Positions 35,359-43,878 of a stretch of 43,878 nt of DNA are shown here, piece after piece (position 1 is the first letter of the stretch; every line of letters begins with the position of its first letter). The DNA is from Vannielia litorea (GTDB taxonomy: Bacteria > Pseudomonadota > Alphaproteobacteria > Rhodobacterales > Rhodobacteraceae): positions 1-43,878 of the forward strand of contig NZ_QTNQ01000029.1 of NCBI RefSeq assembly GCF_018424695.1, written 5' to 3'. The translations under genes and the position numbers were made by a program. Under the pieces are notes generated by a model. The model was not told the origin of the DNA, searched no databases, and saw only the letters and a list, made by a program, of their open reading frames with translations.

Positions 35359-36200
35359 TCCAGCGCCTCCCGTGCGCGGCGCCGCGCCGCCAGCAGCCCG
35401 TGGGTGGGGGCGAGGAAGAAGGCCACCAGAAAGAGTCCGACCTGGAAGAGCACGATCACCCCGCCCGTCGCCCCGTTGAGGAAATAGCTGGCGTAGGCTC
35501 CGAAAAAGCCGGTGCCCGCGCCGATCAGCACCGAAAGCCAGATCAGGCGATGAAAGCGGTCGGTCAGCAGGTAGGCCGTCGCGCCCGGCGTCACCACCAT
35601 GGAGATCACGAGGAAGGCCCCCACGGTTTGAAGCGCGGCCACGGTGGAGGCGGCCAGCAGGGTGAAGAAGAGAATGCGCAGCCCGTTCGTGTTCAGCCCG
35701 ATGGAGCGGGCGTGGCTCTCGTCGAAAAAGGTCACCATCAGGTCTTTCCACTTGGCGGTGAGCACGGCGAGGGTGACGAAGCCAATGAGGGCGAGTTGCA
35801 GCGTGTCCTCGGGCGTGATGGCGAGGATATTGCCGAGCGTGATGGTTTGAATGTCCACCGGTACGGGCGAAATAGAGACCATGAAGAGGCCGAGGCCGAA
35901 GAAGCTGGTGAAGATCAGCCCGATGATCGCATCTTCCTTCAGCCCCGTCCGCTGGTTCAGGAACAGCATCGCCCCCGCCGCCAGCCCGCCGGAAAGAAAG
36001 GCGCCCAGCGCGAAGGGTAGGCCGAGCATGTAGGCCCCCGCAACGCCCGGCACGATGGCGTGGGAGAGCGCGTCGCCGATCAGCGACCAGCCCTTGAGCA
36101 TCAGGAAGGCCGAGAGGAAGGCGCAGACGCAGCCCACCAGCGCCGAGACCCACATGGCATTGGTCATGTAGCCGTAGGAGAAGGGCTCAAGCAGGCTCAC
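35355..36200 (-). CDS. Metal ABC transporter permease (MntC/SitC-like)
   Basis: This 281-residue ABC-3 family permease has [20 protein letters not shown] in the first third, and [24 protein letters not shown] in the last. It is paralogous to the downstream permease, and the two would form a heterodimeric channel. It starts at GTG overlapping the ATPase stop. The pair of permeases distinguishes Sit/Mnt systems from the ZnuABC zinc system, which has one. Confidence 0.87.
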   Translation of the reverse strand: MSLLEPFSYGYMTNAMWVSALVGCVCAFLSAFLMLKGWSLIGDALSHAIVPGVAGAYMLGLPFALGAFLSGGLAAGAMLFLNQRTGLKEDAIIGLIFTSFFGLGLFMVSISPVPVDIQTITLGNILAITPEDTLQLALIGFVTLAVLTAKWKDLMVTFFDESHARSIGLNTNGLRILFFTLLAASTVAALQTVGAFLVISMVVTPGATAYLLTDRFHRLIWLSVLIGAGTGFFGAYASYFLNGATGGVIVLFQVGLFLVAFFLAPTHGLLAARRRAREALE

Positions 36201-37165
36201 CGGGCGGCCTCATCGGGGCCGTCGGCCCGCTCTTCGGCCTCGCTCTCTCCACGCTCGTCGCGCTCTTCGATCGCCGGGTCGGATTCGGCGTGCTCCTGAT
36301 ACATCACGAAGGGCCGCTCATCGTCGGTGATGACCGTTACGCGGCGTGTATCCTCATCGTCATGCAGGTCGGCCCCGCCGAGCACGAAGTGACGCAGCAC
36401 GCCGCCAAAGGCCTCTTCGAGGTTCTCGCGGGTGAAGGTTTCGGACGTCGGGCCAAAGCCCAGCACGGTGCCCTTTACCAGCACGGTCCGGTCGCAGAAC
36501 TCGGGCACCGAGCCGAGGTTGTGGGTCGAAACCAGCATCACCCGCCCCTCGTCGCGCAGCTCGCGCAGGAGCTTGATGATCTCTTCCTCGGTCGTCACGT
36601 CGACCCCGGTGAAAGGCTCGTCGAGCAAAATCACCTGCCCCTCCTGCGCCAGCGCCCGGGCAAGGAACACCCGCTTGCGCTGCCCGCCCGAGAGCTCGCC
36701 GATCTGGCGGTGACGGAAGCCCTCCATGCCAACACGGTCCAGCGCCTCTGTCACCGCCTGCCGGTCGGCGGCGCGGGCGCGGCGCAAGAAGCCCATGTGG
36801 CCGTAGCGGCCCATCATCACCACGTCTTCGACCAGAACCGGGAAGGCCCAGTCCACCTCCTCGGCCTGCGGGACATAGGCCACCAGGTTGCGTTTCAGCG
36901 CCTCGCGCACCGGCAGGCCCAGCACGCGGATATCGCCCGCCGCGAGGCTCAGAAAGCCCATGATCGCCTTGAACAGCGTCGATTTGCCAGCGCCGTTCAC
37001 CCCCACCAGCGCGGTGATGGTGCCTTTCGGAATCTCGAAGCTGGCCTGCCGCAGGGCGGTGTGGCCATTGCGGTAGGTGACGGTGATATCATCCACCTTG
37101 AGCCCGGCCCCCGCCTCTGCGGTGCCGGGCTCGAAGACTTCGCAAGGTTCGGTTGCGAGGCTCAC
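36197..37165 (-). CDS. Metal ABC transporter ATP-binding protein (MntB/SitB-like)
   Basis: This 322-residue ATPase has Walker [10 protein letters not shown] (55-63), signature [16 protein letters not shown], Walker [13 protein letters not shown] and switch His in LVSTHNLGS. The Q-loop [14 protein letters not shown] is typical of Mn/Fe transporters. The last ~55 residues form an unusual acidic, Glu/Asp/Arg-rich tail (from about 268, including [20 protein letters not shown]). GTG start overlaps the binding-protein stop (37162-37165). Confidence 0.88.
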   Translation of the reverse strand: MSLATEPCEVFEPGTAEAGAGLKVDDITVTYRNGHTALRQASFEIPKGTITALVGVNGAGKSTLFKAIMGFLSLAAGDIRVLGLPVREALKRNLVAYVPQAEEVDWAFPVLVEDVVMMGRYGHMGFLRRARAADRQAVTEALDRVGMEGFRHRQIGELSGGQRKRVFLARALAQEGQVILLDEPFTGVDVTTEEEIIKLLRELRDEGRVMLVSTHNLGSVPEFCDRTVLVKGTVLGFGPTSETFTRENLEEAFGGVLRHFVLGGADLHDDEDTRRVTVITDDERPFVMYQEHAESDPAIEERDERGESEAEERADGPDEAAR

Positions 37166-38049
37166 GATTTGCCCTCTTCCAGCCCGTCCAGAATGGTTTG
37201 CGAGGTGACGCGCAGCAGGTCGAGATAGGTCGGCACCGGGCCGTCCGCCTCTGTCAGGCTATCTACGTAGAGCACCCCGCCATAATGCGCGCCGGTCTCC
37301 CGCGCCACCTGCCGTGCTGGCTTGTCGGAGATGGTCGACTCGGAAAAGACGGTTGCAATCTCGTTGTCGCGGATCGCGTCGATCACCGCGCGCACCTGCT
37401 GGGGCGTGCCCTGCTGGTCGGCGTTGATCGGCCAGAGGTAAAGCTCCTTCAGCCCATAGTCCCGGGCGAGGTAGGAAAAGGCGCCTTCCGAGGTGACCAG
37501 CCAGCGCTCCTCCTCCGGCAGCGCAAGGATGGCCTCGCGGATCGGCGCGATGGTGGCGGCGATCTCCTCCTTGTAGGCCGCGGCATTGGCCCGGTAGGTC
37601 TCAGCGTTCTCCGGGTCATGCTCGGCCATCGCGGCGGCGATGTTGTCAACGTAGATCAGCGCCGAATCGAGTCCCATCCAGGCGTGCGGGTTGGGCTTGC
37701 CGTCATAGGGGCCGGAGCTGATGGAAATGGGCTGCACCCCTTCGCTGACCACGGCAGAGGGAACATCCCCGAGGTTGCGAAAGAACTTCTCGAACCAGAG
37801 CTCGAGGTTGAGCCCGTTCCACAGGATCAGGTCGGCATCGCGCGCATCCAGGATGTCGCGCGGGCTGGGGGCGTAGTTGTGAATCTCGGCGCCCGGCGGC
37901 GTGACTGAAACAACCTCCGCCGCCTCCCCGGCCACGTTGCGTGCCATGTCGGCGATCACGGTGAAGGTGGTGGCGACCTTGAATTTCTCGGCCCCTGCCA
38001 TGCCCGGCGCTAGGGCTAGGAATGCAAGGGCGGCGGCGATGATGCGCAT
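37162..38049 (-). CDS. Metal ABC transporter substrate-binding protein (MntA/SitA-like)
   Basis: This 295-residue cluster A-I (ZnuA/SitA-type) binding protein has signal peptide [20 protein letters not shown]. Metal ligands are the His in [13 protein letters not shown] (about 56), the His in [13 protein letters not shown] (about 122), a Glu in [15 protein letters not shown] and an Asp in [12 protein letters not shown]. The lack of a His-rich loop argues for Mn or Fe rather than Zn. First gene of the leftward operon, with a Mur-like box about 60 bases upstream. Confidence 0.88.
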   Translation of the reverse strand: MRIIAAALAFLALAPGMAGAEKFKVATTFTVIADMARNVAGEAAEVVSVTPPGAEIHNYAPSPRDILDARDADLILWNGLNLELWFEKFFRNLGDVPSAVVSEGVQPISISSGPYDGKPNPHAWMGLDSALIYVDNIAAAMAEHDPENAETYRANAAAYKEEIAATIAPIREAILALPEEERWLVTSEGAFSYLARDYGLKELYLWPINADQQGTPQQVRAVIDAIRDNEIATVFSESTISDKPARQVARETGAHYGGVLYVDSLTEADGPVPTYLDLLRVTSQTILDGLEEGKS

Positions 38050-38107
38050 TGGGGCAGTCCTGCGTTGCTGTTTGGCGTGAGGATATGCCGCCGTTGGCCC
38101 GAGTCAA

Positions 38108-38128
38108 TGCAAATGCGAATGATTTGCA
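38108..38128. promoter_or_regulatory. Mur-responsive (Fur-family) operator candidate
   Basis: TGCAAAT (38108-38114) and ATTTGCA (38122-38128) are perfect inverted arms around GCGAATG. The site resembles Mur-responsive sequences upstream of sitA/mntA in alphaproteobacteria. It sits 59 bases before the binding-protein start, fitting repression by the Fur-family regulator Mur when manganese is sufficient. Confidence 0.65.
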
Positions 38129-38275
38129 ATTAAATGTGCAGGCGCAGCATCCCCCTGTCGGTCAGAAAAGCCTTCACATCGGCAAGCGCGTGCTTCTAGG
38201 ATGACGGCGATCCGCAGCAGATTGGTGGAACTAAATTCCGCCAGGCGAAAAGCAGCGGGCAACAGGGAGAGAGAT

Positions 38276-39286
38276 ATGCAGATGATGACGAAGGTGGCCG
38301 TGGCCGCCCTGATGACAGCCGGTATCGCCAGCGAAGCCGCCGCCACCGAGTGGAACGTCTCGGTCTGGGGCAAGCGCCGCGCCTTCACCGAGCACGTCGA
38401 GAAGATGGCCGAGCTGGTGAGCGAAAAGACGAACGGCGAGTTCACGCTGAACATCAGCTATGGCGGGTTGTCGAAGAACACCGAAAACCTCGACGGCATC
38501 GAGATCGGTGCCTTCGAGATGGCGCAGATCTGCGCCGGCTATCACCCCGACAAGAACCCCTCGCTCACCGTGCTCGAGCTGCCCTTCCTTGGCGTCGACA
38601 GCCTCGACAAGGAAGTGGAGGTGAGCTTTGCCCTTTACGAGCACCCGGCGGTGAAGGAAGACCTCGCCCGCTGGAACGCCACCCTGCTGATGCCCTCGCC
38701 GATGCCGCAATACAACATTGCCGGCGTGGGTGAAGCGCCTGAAACGCTGGACGACTACTCCGGCCTCACCGTCCGGGCCACCGGCGGTATTGGCCGCGCG
38801 ATGGAAACCGTCGGCGCCGTGCCCACCTCGGTCACCTCCTCCGAAGCGCGCCAGGCGCTCGACTCCGGCGTGGTGAAGGCTGTGGCCTTCGCGCCCCACG
38901 CGCACATGAGCTTCGGCACCATCGAGGGCGCCAACTGGTGGACGACCAACCTCAACCCCGGAACCGTGCAGTGCCCCATCGTAGTCAACACCGATGCGCT
39001 GAACGCCCTGAGCGATGCCGAGCGCGAGGCGCTGATGGGCTCGGTTGACGAGGCCATCCAGCACTACGTCGACAACTACAACGGCGCAACGATGTCCAAG
39101 TGGGGCCCGCTGCTGGAGGAAAAGGGGATCGAGCAGGTCACCTATTCCGAAGAGGCGCTGAACGCCTTCCGCGAGCAGGCCGCCGGACCGATTGCCGCGG
39201 CCTGGGTCGAGGAGAACGCGGCCAAGGGGCTTCCGGCGCAAGAGCTGCTGGAGCTGGTGCAGGGCGTGATCGGCGGCGACAGCTGA
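38276..39286 (+). CDS. TRAP transporter substrate-binding protein (DctP)
   Basis: This 336-residue periplasmic protein has a signal peptide (MQMMTKVAVAALMTAGIASE, cleavage after AAA). The DctP fold is visible in WGKRRAFTEHVEKMAELVSE, GLTVRATGGIGRAMETVGAV (the ligand-binding Arg) and VPTSVTSSEARQALDSGVVK. It lacks the aromatic pattern that would let me name a ligand. ATG 38276 follows AGGGAGAGAGAT; an upstream frame start at 38201 has no signal peptide. First gene of a three-gene TRAP operon. Confidence 0.85.
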   Translation: MQMMTKVAVAALMTAGIASEAAATEWNVSVWGKRRAFTEHVEKMAELVSEKTNGEFTLNISYGGLSKNTENLDGIEIGAFEMAQICAGYHPDKNPSLTVLELPFLGVDSLDKEVEVSFALYEHPAVKEDLARWNATLLMPSPMPQYNIAGVGEAPETLDDYSGLTVRATGGIGRAMETVGAVPTSVTSSEARQALDSGVVKAVAFAPHAHMSFGTIEGANWWTTNLNPGTVQCPIVVNTDALNALSDAEREALMGSVDEAIQHYVDNYNGATMSKWGPLLEEKGIEQVTYSEEALNAFREQAAGPIAAAWVEENAAKGLPAQELLELVQGVIGGDS

Positions 39287-39308
39287 TCCACGCTCGGATG
39301 TGATACGG

Positions 39309-39339
39309 CGGCGGGCCGGGGCGCACCCCCGGCCCGCCG
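39309..39339 (+). terminator. 13-bp stem-loop between dctP and dctQ
   Basis: Positions 39309-39321 and 39327-39339 are fully complementary around CGCAC, with no clear T-tract after. Like the hairpin after frcB, it lies directly behind a binding-protein gene and probably lowers permease expression relative to binding protein. Confidence 0.6.
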
Positions 39340-39362
39340 TTCTGCAAAGGGGGGTGAGGGAC

Positions 39363-40004
39363 ATGGCAGGCGCATCGAACGTCATTGAAGACGACAGCAC
39401 GCTCAGTCGGATCGACAGGGTGCTGTTTCGGGTGGAAACGCTCATGGCGCTCGTCGGTGGCATCGTCGTGTTCTCGCTGATGCTCCTCGCCGTCGGCTCG
39501 GTCGGCGGCCGCAAGCTCTTCAACCAGCCGCTGCCGGGCTATGTGGACTGGATCCAGTTCCTGATGCCCTTCATCGCCATCCTCGGCGTAAGCTATTGCC
39601 ACCGGCTCGGCGGGCACATCCGGATGGACATTCTGGTCGGGCGGCTGAAAGGCCGGGCGCTGTGGCTGTTCGAGTTGCTCTCCACCCTGCTTGTGCTCCT
39701 GCTGATGGTGCTTCTGGTCTGGGGCAGCTGGTCGCATTTCGACAGAAGCTTCGATATCACCCGCCCGCTCTGGTCGTCCGACAGCTCCATCGACATCGGC
39801 CTGCCGCTCTGGCCCGCCAAGCTGGTGGTGCCCATCGCCTTTGGCCTGCTCTGCCTGCGACTCTGCCTGCACGTCTGGGCCTACGGCAAGGCGCTGATCG
39901 AGGGGGCTGAAACCCCCGTGGCCGTGCCGCTGATCGAAGACGCCGCCACCCAGGCCGCCCATGAGGCCGAAACCGTCTCCGGCTTCGAGGAGGACAGCAA
40001 ATGA
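39363..40004 (+). CDS. TRAP transporter small permease (DctQ)
   Basis: This 213-residue protein has four predicted helices (for example LMALVGGIVVFSLMLLAVGS and LLSTLLVLLLMVLLVWGSW). The DctQ motif is in VDWIQFLMPFIAILGVSYCH and the following GGHIRMDILVGRL. ATG 39363 follows GGGGTGAGGGAC; the in-frame upstream ATG (39300) falls in the hairpin region. The stop overlaps the large permease start (ATGA). Confidence 0.87.
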   Translation: MAGASNVIEDDSTLSRIDRVLFRVETLMALVGGIVVFSLMLLAVGSVGGRKLFNQPLPGYVDWIQFLMPFIAILGVSYCHRLGGHIRMDILVGRLKGRALWLFELLSTLLVLLLMVLLVWGSWSHFDRSFDITRPLWSSDSSIDIGLPLWPAKLVVPIAFGLLCLRLCLHVWAYGKALIEGAETPVAVPLIEDAATQAAHEAETVSGFEEDSK

Positions 40005-41410
40005 CCTCCGTCGAGATCGGCCTCTGGGTCACCGCCGGCCTGCTCGTGATGGTGCTCATCGGCACCCGCGTCGCCTTTGCCGCCGCCATCGCCGGGCTGG
40101 TCGGCCTGCTTTGGATCTTCTGGTCGAAGAAGGGCTATGACCCGGAGCAGTTCGGCTGGGCGCTTGGCGTTGCGGTCAAGACTGCCGGGCAAGTGCCGCA
40201 TTCCAAGGTGTCGAGCCACGCGCTTTCGCTGATCCCCACCTTCATCCTGATCGGCTACCTTGCCTATTACGCCGGGCTCACCAAGGCGCTCTTCACCGCC
40301 GCCAAGCGCTGGGTGGGCTGGCTGCCGGGCGGACTCGGGGTTTCGACCGTGTTCGCGACGGCGGGCTTTGCCGCCGTTTCGGGCGCATCGGTTGCCACAT
40401 CCGCCGTCTTTGCCCGCATTGCCATCCCCGAGATGCTGGCGGTGGGCTATGACAAGCGCTTTGCTGCTGGCGTGGTGGCCGCAGCGGGCACGCTGGCCTC
40501 ACTGATCCCGCCCTCGGCGATCCTCGTGATCTACGCGATCATCGTGGAGCAGGACGTGGGCGCGCTGCTGCTGGCGGGCTTCATCCCCGGCGCCTTCTCG
40601 GCGCTGATCTACGGCGGTATGGTCGTGGGTATGGCGATGGTCTGGCGCAAGCTTGGTCCGCCCGTCACCGGCTTCACCTGGGGGGAACGCTTTGCCGCCC
40701 TGCCCGGCGCGCTGCCGATACTCTTTGTCGTGCTCATCATCATCTTCTTCATCTACAACCCCTTCGGCGGCGACGCCTGGGGCACGCCCACCGAGGGCGG
40801 GGCGCTGGGGGCTTTCGTGGTGTTCCTCATCGCGCTCTGGCGCGGCATGCGCTGGCCCGAGCTGAAGAACGCACTGCTGGAAACCGCCAAGCTCTCGGTG
40901 ATGATCTTCACCATCATCTGGGGCGTTCTGATCTACGTGCGCTTCCTCGGCTTCGCCGACCTCCCCGGCGCCTTCGCAGACTGGATCGGCACCCTCGAAC
41001 AATCGCCGATGATCACCCTGCTGATGATCCTCGCGGCCTATGCGGTTCTGGGCATGTTCATGGATGCCATCGGCATGCTGCTGCTGACCCTGCCCATCGT
41101 CTACCCGGCGGTGATCGCGCTCAACGGCGGCGAGGCGGTGACGGCGGCAGACAGTGCCTTTGGCATGAACGCCGTGGGCTGCGCGATCTGGTTCGGAATC
41201 ATCGTGGTGAAAATGGCCGAGCTCTGCCTCATCACCCCGCCCATCGGGCTCAACTGCTTCGTCGTCGCAGGCGTGCGCCCTGAACTCTCGGTGCAGGATG
41301 TGTTCCGCGGCGCGGCGCCCTTCTTCATCGCCGACGCGCTGACCATCGCCGGCCTCGTCGCCTTTCCGGCGATTGTGCTCTACCTGCCCGGCCTCTTGCT
41401 GGGGTTGTAA
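40001..41410 (+). CDS. TRAP transporter large permease (DctM)
   Basis: This 469-residue protein has 12-13 helices. The DctM family is shown by TAGFAAVSGASVATSAVFAR, the GTLASLIPPSAILVIYAI motif, LLTLPIVYPAVIALNG and CLITPPIGLNCFVVAGV. Overlaps dctQ, completing a DctPQM transporter for an organic acid or related solute. The middle shows a long hydrophilic loop of TRAP-type permeases with an extra FGGDAWGTPTEGG segment. Confidence 0.9.
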   Translation: MTSVEIGLWVTAGLLVMVLIGTRVAFAAAIAGLVGLLWIFWSKKGYDPEQFGWALGVAVKTAGQVPHSKVSSHALSLIPTFILIGYLAYYAGLTKALFTAAKRWVGWLPGGLGVSTVFATAGFAAVSGASVATSAVFARIAIPEMLAVGYDKRFAAGVVAAAGTLASLIPPSAILVIYAIIVEQDVGALLLAGFIPGAFSALIYGGMVVGMAMVWRKLGPPVTGFTWGERFAALPGALPILFVVLIIIFFIYNPFGGDAWGTPTEGGALGAFVVFLIALWRGMRWPELKNALLETAKLSVMIFTIIWGVLIYVRFLGFADLPGAFADWIGTLEQSPMITLLMILAAYAVLGMFMDAIGMLLLTLPIVYPAVIALNGGEAVTAADSAFGMNAVGCAIWFGIIVVKMAELCLITPPIGLNCFVVAGVRPELSVQDVFRGAAPFFIADALTIAGLVAFPAIVLYLPGLLLGL

Positions 41411-41667
41411 GAATTGACGCAGCGTCACACCAAGCCGGTGTGAACAAATACCCAAGCGGACACTGCATTTGCGCAATGCGGCACCGCAGCGGAAGGGTGC
41501 TTGGCCCGAGTCGCTGGCCAATAATCTCCGGATCAAGGCCTTAAACGTGCCTTTTGCAGTTATTTTATTGCGCCCTTAATCTGGGCAAATGCCCGCCTTA
41601 ACGGAGCCTGGGCCGCGACACGGCCGGTGAATGAACCGGCCATGCCTGTGGATAACTTCGTGGATTG
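41411..41667. other. Convergent intergenic region with hairpins
   Basis: Two stem-loops are visible. CACACC-AAGCC-GGTGTG just after dctM could end its transcript. GGCCGGT (41622-41628) with ACCGGCC (41635-41641) lies behind the M3 peptidase stop on the minus strand. A GGGC-AAAT-GCCC element near 41583-41594 is also symmetric. None has a clear T-tract. No small gene was found. Confidence 0.45.
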
Positions 41668-43686
41668 TCAGGCGACGTCGTCCAGCCCTCGGCCCTTCAA
41701 CAGCGCCTCCACACCGGGCAAACGGCCCCGGAACGCCGTGTAAAGCGCCTCAGGCTCCTGCCCGCCGCCGGTCGAGAGGATGTTCGACTCAAGGCTTTTC
41801 GCCATTTCCGGGTCGAAGGGCCCGCCCGCCTCTTCGAAGGCCGCGAAGGCATCGGCGTCCATCACCTCCGACCACATGTAGCTGTAATAGGCCGAGGCAT
41901 AGCCTCCCGCGAAGATATGCGAAAAATGCGGCGTGGCGTGGCGCATCCGGATCGCGCGGGGCATGCCGATCTCTTCCAGCACCTCGGCCTGCTTCTGCAT
42001 CGGGTCGGCAGGCGGCGGGCCGGCGTGAAACTCAAGGTCCACCAAAGCCGAGGCGATGTATTCGCAGGTCTGGAAGGCCATGTTGTAGGTCGCCGCGTCG
42101 AGCACCCGTTGCAGCAGGTCTTCGGGCATCGCCTCGCCGGTTTCGGCGTGGGTGGCAAACTCTTGCAAGACTTCGGGCACCTCCATCCAGTGCTCGTAGA
42201 GCTGCGAGGGAAGCTCCACGAAATCGCGGCTGACGGAGGTGCCGGAGATCGAGCCGTAGGTCACGTCAGAGAGCATCTGGTGCAGCGCATGGCCGAACTC
42301 GTGAAACAGCGTCCGCGCGTCGTCGTAGCTCAGCAACGCAGGCTGGCCCGCGGGCGGCTTGGCAAAGTTGCACACGTTGATGACATGCGGCGCCGTGTCT
42401 CCGCCAAGTTTCTTCTGCGCACGCAGCGCAGAGCACCACGCGCCCGAGCGCTTGCCGGAGCGGGCGAAGTAATCGCCGATGAACACCGCGATGTGCTCAC
42501 CGTCTCGCCGAACATCCCAGGCGCGGGCATCGGGGTGGTGGAGCGGCGCGGCCAGCGGGGTGAACTCCAGCCCGAAGAGCCGGTTGGCACAGGAGAAGAC
42601 CGCCTCGATCATCCGGTCGAGCTGGAAATAACTCTTCAACTCGGCCTCATCCAGCGCGTGCTCTTCCTTGCGGCGCGCCTCGGCGTAGTAGTGCCAGTCC
42701 CACGGCTCCAGCCGCCCGTCGAATCCTTCGGCATGGAGGCGGCGCTCCAGCACCTTGGCGTCCTGTTCGGCCTTGGCGCGAGCGGGCGACCAGACGGCCT
42801 GAAGCAGCCCGCGCACGTTGTCGGGCGTCTTGGCCATCTCGGTTTCCAGCCGGTAGTCGGCAAAACTCTCGTAGCCCAGCAGCGCCGCCCGCTCGGCCCG
42901 CAGCGCCAGCATCTCGGCAGCCAGCGCGCGGTTGTCGGTTTCGCCGCCGTTGGCGCCGCGCGAGGTCCAGGCCTCGTAGGCGGTGCGCCGGTAATCGCGG
43001 TTCGGGCAGAACTGGAGGAAGGGCACGATGAGCGAGCGCGAAAGCGTCACCACCGGTGTCTCACTACCCTTTTCCTCGGCGGCGGATTTCATCGCATCCA
43101 CGAGAAAGGCGGGCAGGCCGGTGAGGTCGGCCACCGGCATGAACCAGTCGCGCTCGTCGGCCAGCAGGTTGAGGCCAAAGGCAGTGGTCTTCTCCGACAG
43201 CGCGGCGTTGATCTCGCGCAGCCGCGCGCGGCCCGCGTCATCCAGCCCGGCGCCGGCGCGGCGGAAGTAGCGGTGGTGCAGGTAGAGCACCCGCGCCTGC
43301 TCGTCCGTCAGCTCCAGCTCGTCGCGCGCCTGCCACAGGGTATCGACCCGCTCGAAGAGCTTTTCGTTGAGCGCAATGTCGGTGCCCAGCGCCGAAAGCC
43401 GGGGCGAGAAGGCGCGTTGCAGCTTCTCCCGTTCCGGCGTGGACGACACGGCGGCCAGCAGGAAGAACGGCCCGAGCACGTCATTCAGCGGCTCGTCCGA
43501 AAGCTCGAGCGGCTCGATGGTGTTTTCGAAGGTGGGCGCATCGGGATTGGCCGTGATCTCGTCGATCGCCGCGCGCGTCTCGGCCTCGGCGGCATCCAGC
43601 GCGGGGGTAAAATGCGCATCTTCGATGGCGGCGAAATCGGGCAGGTCGAAGGGTTGCTCGGTTGGTGTGAGAAGCGGGTTTGACAT
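41668..43686 (-). CDS. M3-family zinc metallopeptidase (Dcp/PrlC-like)
   Basis: This 672-residue protein is close to the usual length of peptidyl-dipeptidase Dcp or oligopeptidase A. Zinc motif HEFGH lies at 462-466, with the third ligand Glu in SRDFVELPSQLYEHW about 27 residues later. GGYASAYYSYMWSEVMDADAF and STGGGQEP near the C-terminus are conserved in M3A peptidases. No signal peptide, so it degrades small peptides in the cytoplasm. Dcp seems slightly more likely than oligopeptidase A. Confidence 0.88.
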   Translation of the reverse strand: MSNPLLTPTEQPFDLPDFAAIEDAHFTPALDAAEAETRAAIDEITANPDAPTFENTIEPLELSDEPLNDVLGPFFLLAAVSSTPEREKLQRAFSPRLSALGTDIALNEKLFERVDTLWQARDELELTDEQARVLYLHHRYFRRAGAGLDDAGRARLREINAALSEKTTAFGLNLLADERDWFMPVADLTGLPAFLVDAMKSAAEEKGSETPVVTLSRSLIVPFLQFCPNRDYRRTAYEAWTSRGANGGETDNRALAAEMLALRAERAALLGYESFADYRLETEMAKTPDNVRGLLQAVWSPARAKAEQDAKVLERRLHAEGFDGRLEPWDWHYYAEARRKEEHALDEAELKSYFQLDRMIEAVFSCANRLFGLEFTPLAAPLHHPDARAWDVRRDGEHIAVFIGDYFARSGKRSGAWCSALRAQKKLGGDTAPHVINVCNFAKPPAGQPALLSYDDARTLFHEFGHALHQMLSDVTYGSISGTSVSRDFVELPSQLYEHWMEVPEVLQEFATHAETGEAMPEDLLQRVLDAATYNMAFQTCEYIASALVDLEFHAGPPPADPMQKQAEVLEEIGMPRAIRMRHATPHFSHIFAGGYASAYYSYMWSEVMDADAFAAFEEAGGPFDPEMAKSLESNILSTGGGQEPEALYTAFRGRLPGVEALLKGRGLDDVA

Positions 43687-43749
43687 GGGTCGCGGTCTCC
43701 TTTGGGAGGGAAGATAGGGGCAGCGGGGCGGAAGGCGAAGGGGGTGCGC

Positions 43750-43878
43750 TCATCCGTCCTTCGAGACGTCCTCGCGCGCACCACAGGCCGCGCAATCGGC
43801 CCGCCGCTTGAGCGAGATCTTGCGGGTTTCGCTCCAGAGCGCATCATAGATCAGCATTTCACCGCGCAGCGGGCTGCC
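43750..43878 (-). CDS. ThiF/MoeB/HesA-type adenylyltransferase, C-terminal end (partial)
   Basis: The last 42 residues before a TGA at 43752-43750 include GSPLRGEMLIYDALWSETRK, then RRADCAACGA. The GxLLxYDAL strand and C-x-x-C pair are typical of the C-terminus of MoeB/ThiF-type E1-like enzymes, where cysteines bind zinc. The rest lies beyond the right window edge. It is upstream of the M3 peptidase gene in the same direction (63-base gap). Confidence 0.6.
   Translation of the reverse strand, partial: GSPLRGEMLIYDALWSETRKISLKRRADCAACGAREDVSKDG

Overview
The window is GC-rich chromosomal DNA with the gene content of a marine alphaproteobacterium of the Rhodobacteraceae (Roseobacter group). 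Pointers are the bhc (beta-hydroxyaspartate cycle) genes with their IclR regulator, an Frc-type sugar ABC operon with FrcK, a manganese-type ABC operon with a Mur-like box, a TRAP transporter, and a urate/ureide pathway built on PuuD. All functions are assigned by reading protein motifs; no database search was run.

Left arm (1 to about 10.13 kb), a rearranged accessory region. The end of an IS3-like element is followed by a large membrane-associated protein with a nuclease-like core, a small GIY-YIG-type protein, about 1 kb of non-coding DNA, then a leftward chain of overlapping genes: a type III-like restriction helicase/nuclease (no methyltransferase visible), an unknown protein, a chimera joining the start of a DUF4268-type protein to the C-terminal half of a RuBisCO-like protein, and an OtnK/OiaK-like sugar-acid kinase. 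A 45-nt 3' half of tRNA-Pro(CGG) at 10,088-10,132 looks like the attachment-site end of an integrated island. An inverted pair of a ~120-bp repeat flanks the interval (3.29 and 10.25-10.47 kb).

10.6-12.8 kb: a secreted alpha/beta hydrolase divergent from a membrane AraC-type regulator, with a palindrome and direct repeat between them.

12.8-28.4 kb, the metabolic core: from urate to glyoxylate to aspartate/oxaloacetate. A urate permease (NCS2), PuuD urate hydroxylase, HIU hydrolase, a fused allantoinase/OHCU decarboxylase, ureidoglycine aminohydrolase (AllE) and ureidoglycolate lyase (AllA) convert urate to glyoxylate; only the allantoate-hydrolysing step is missing. Embedded among them is the complete beta-hydroxyaspartate cycle (bhcA, bhcB, bhcC, bhcD) with bhcR, which assimilates glyoxylate. 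An NCS1 permease lies between bhcC and bhcD, and a 5-formyl-THF cyclo-ligase and a PhyH-type oxygenase also sit in the cluster.

28.5-34.5 kb: a ROK repressor divergent from frcBCAK, then an AEC transporter. 34.5-38.1 kb: a leftward four-gene metal ABC operon behind a Mur-like palindrome. 38.3-41.4 kb: a TRAP dicarboxylate-type transporter. 41.7-43.7 kb: an M3 peptidase; at the right edge, the C-terminal end of a ThiF/MoeB-type protein.
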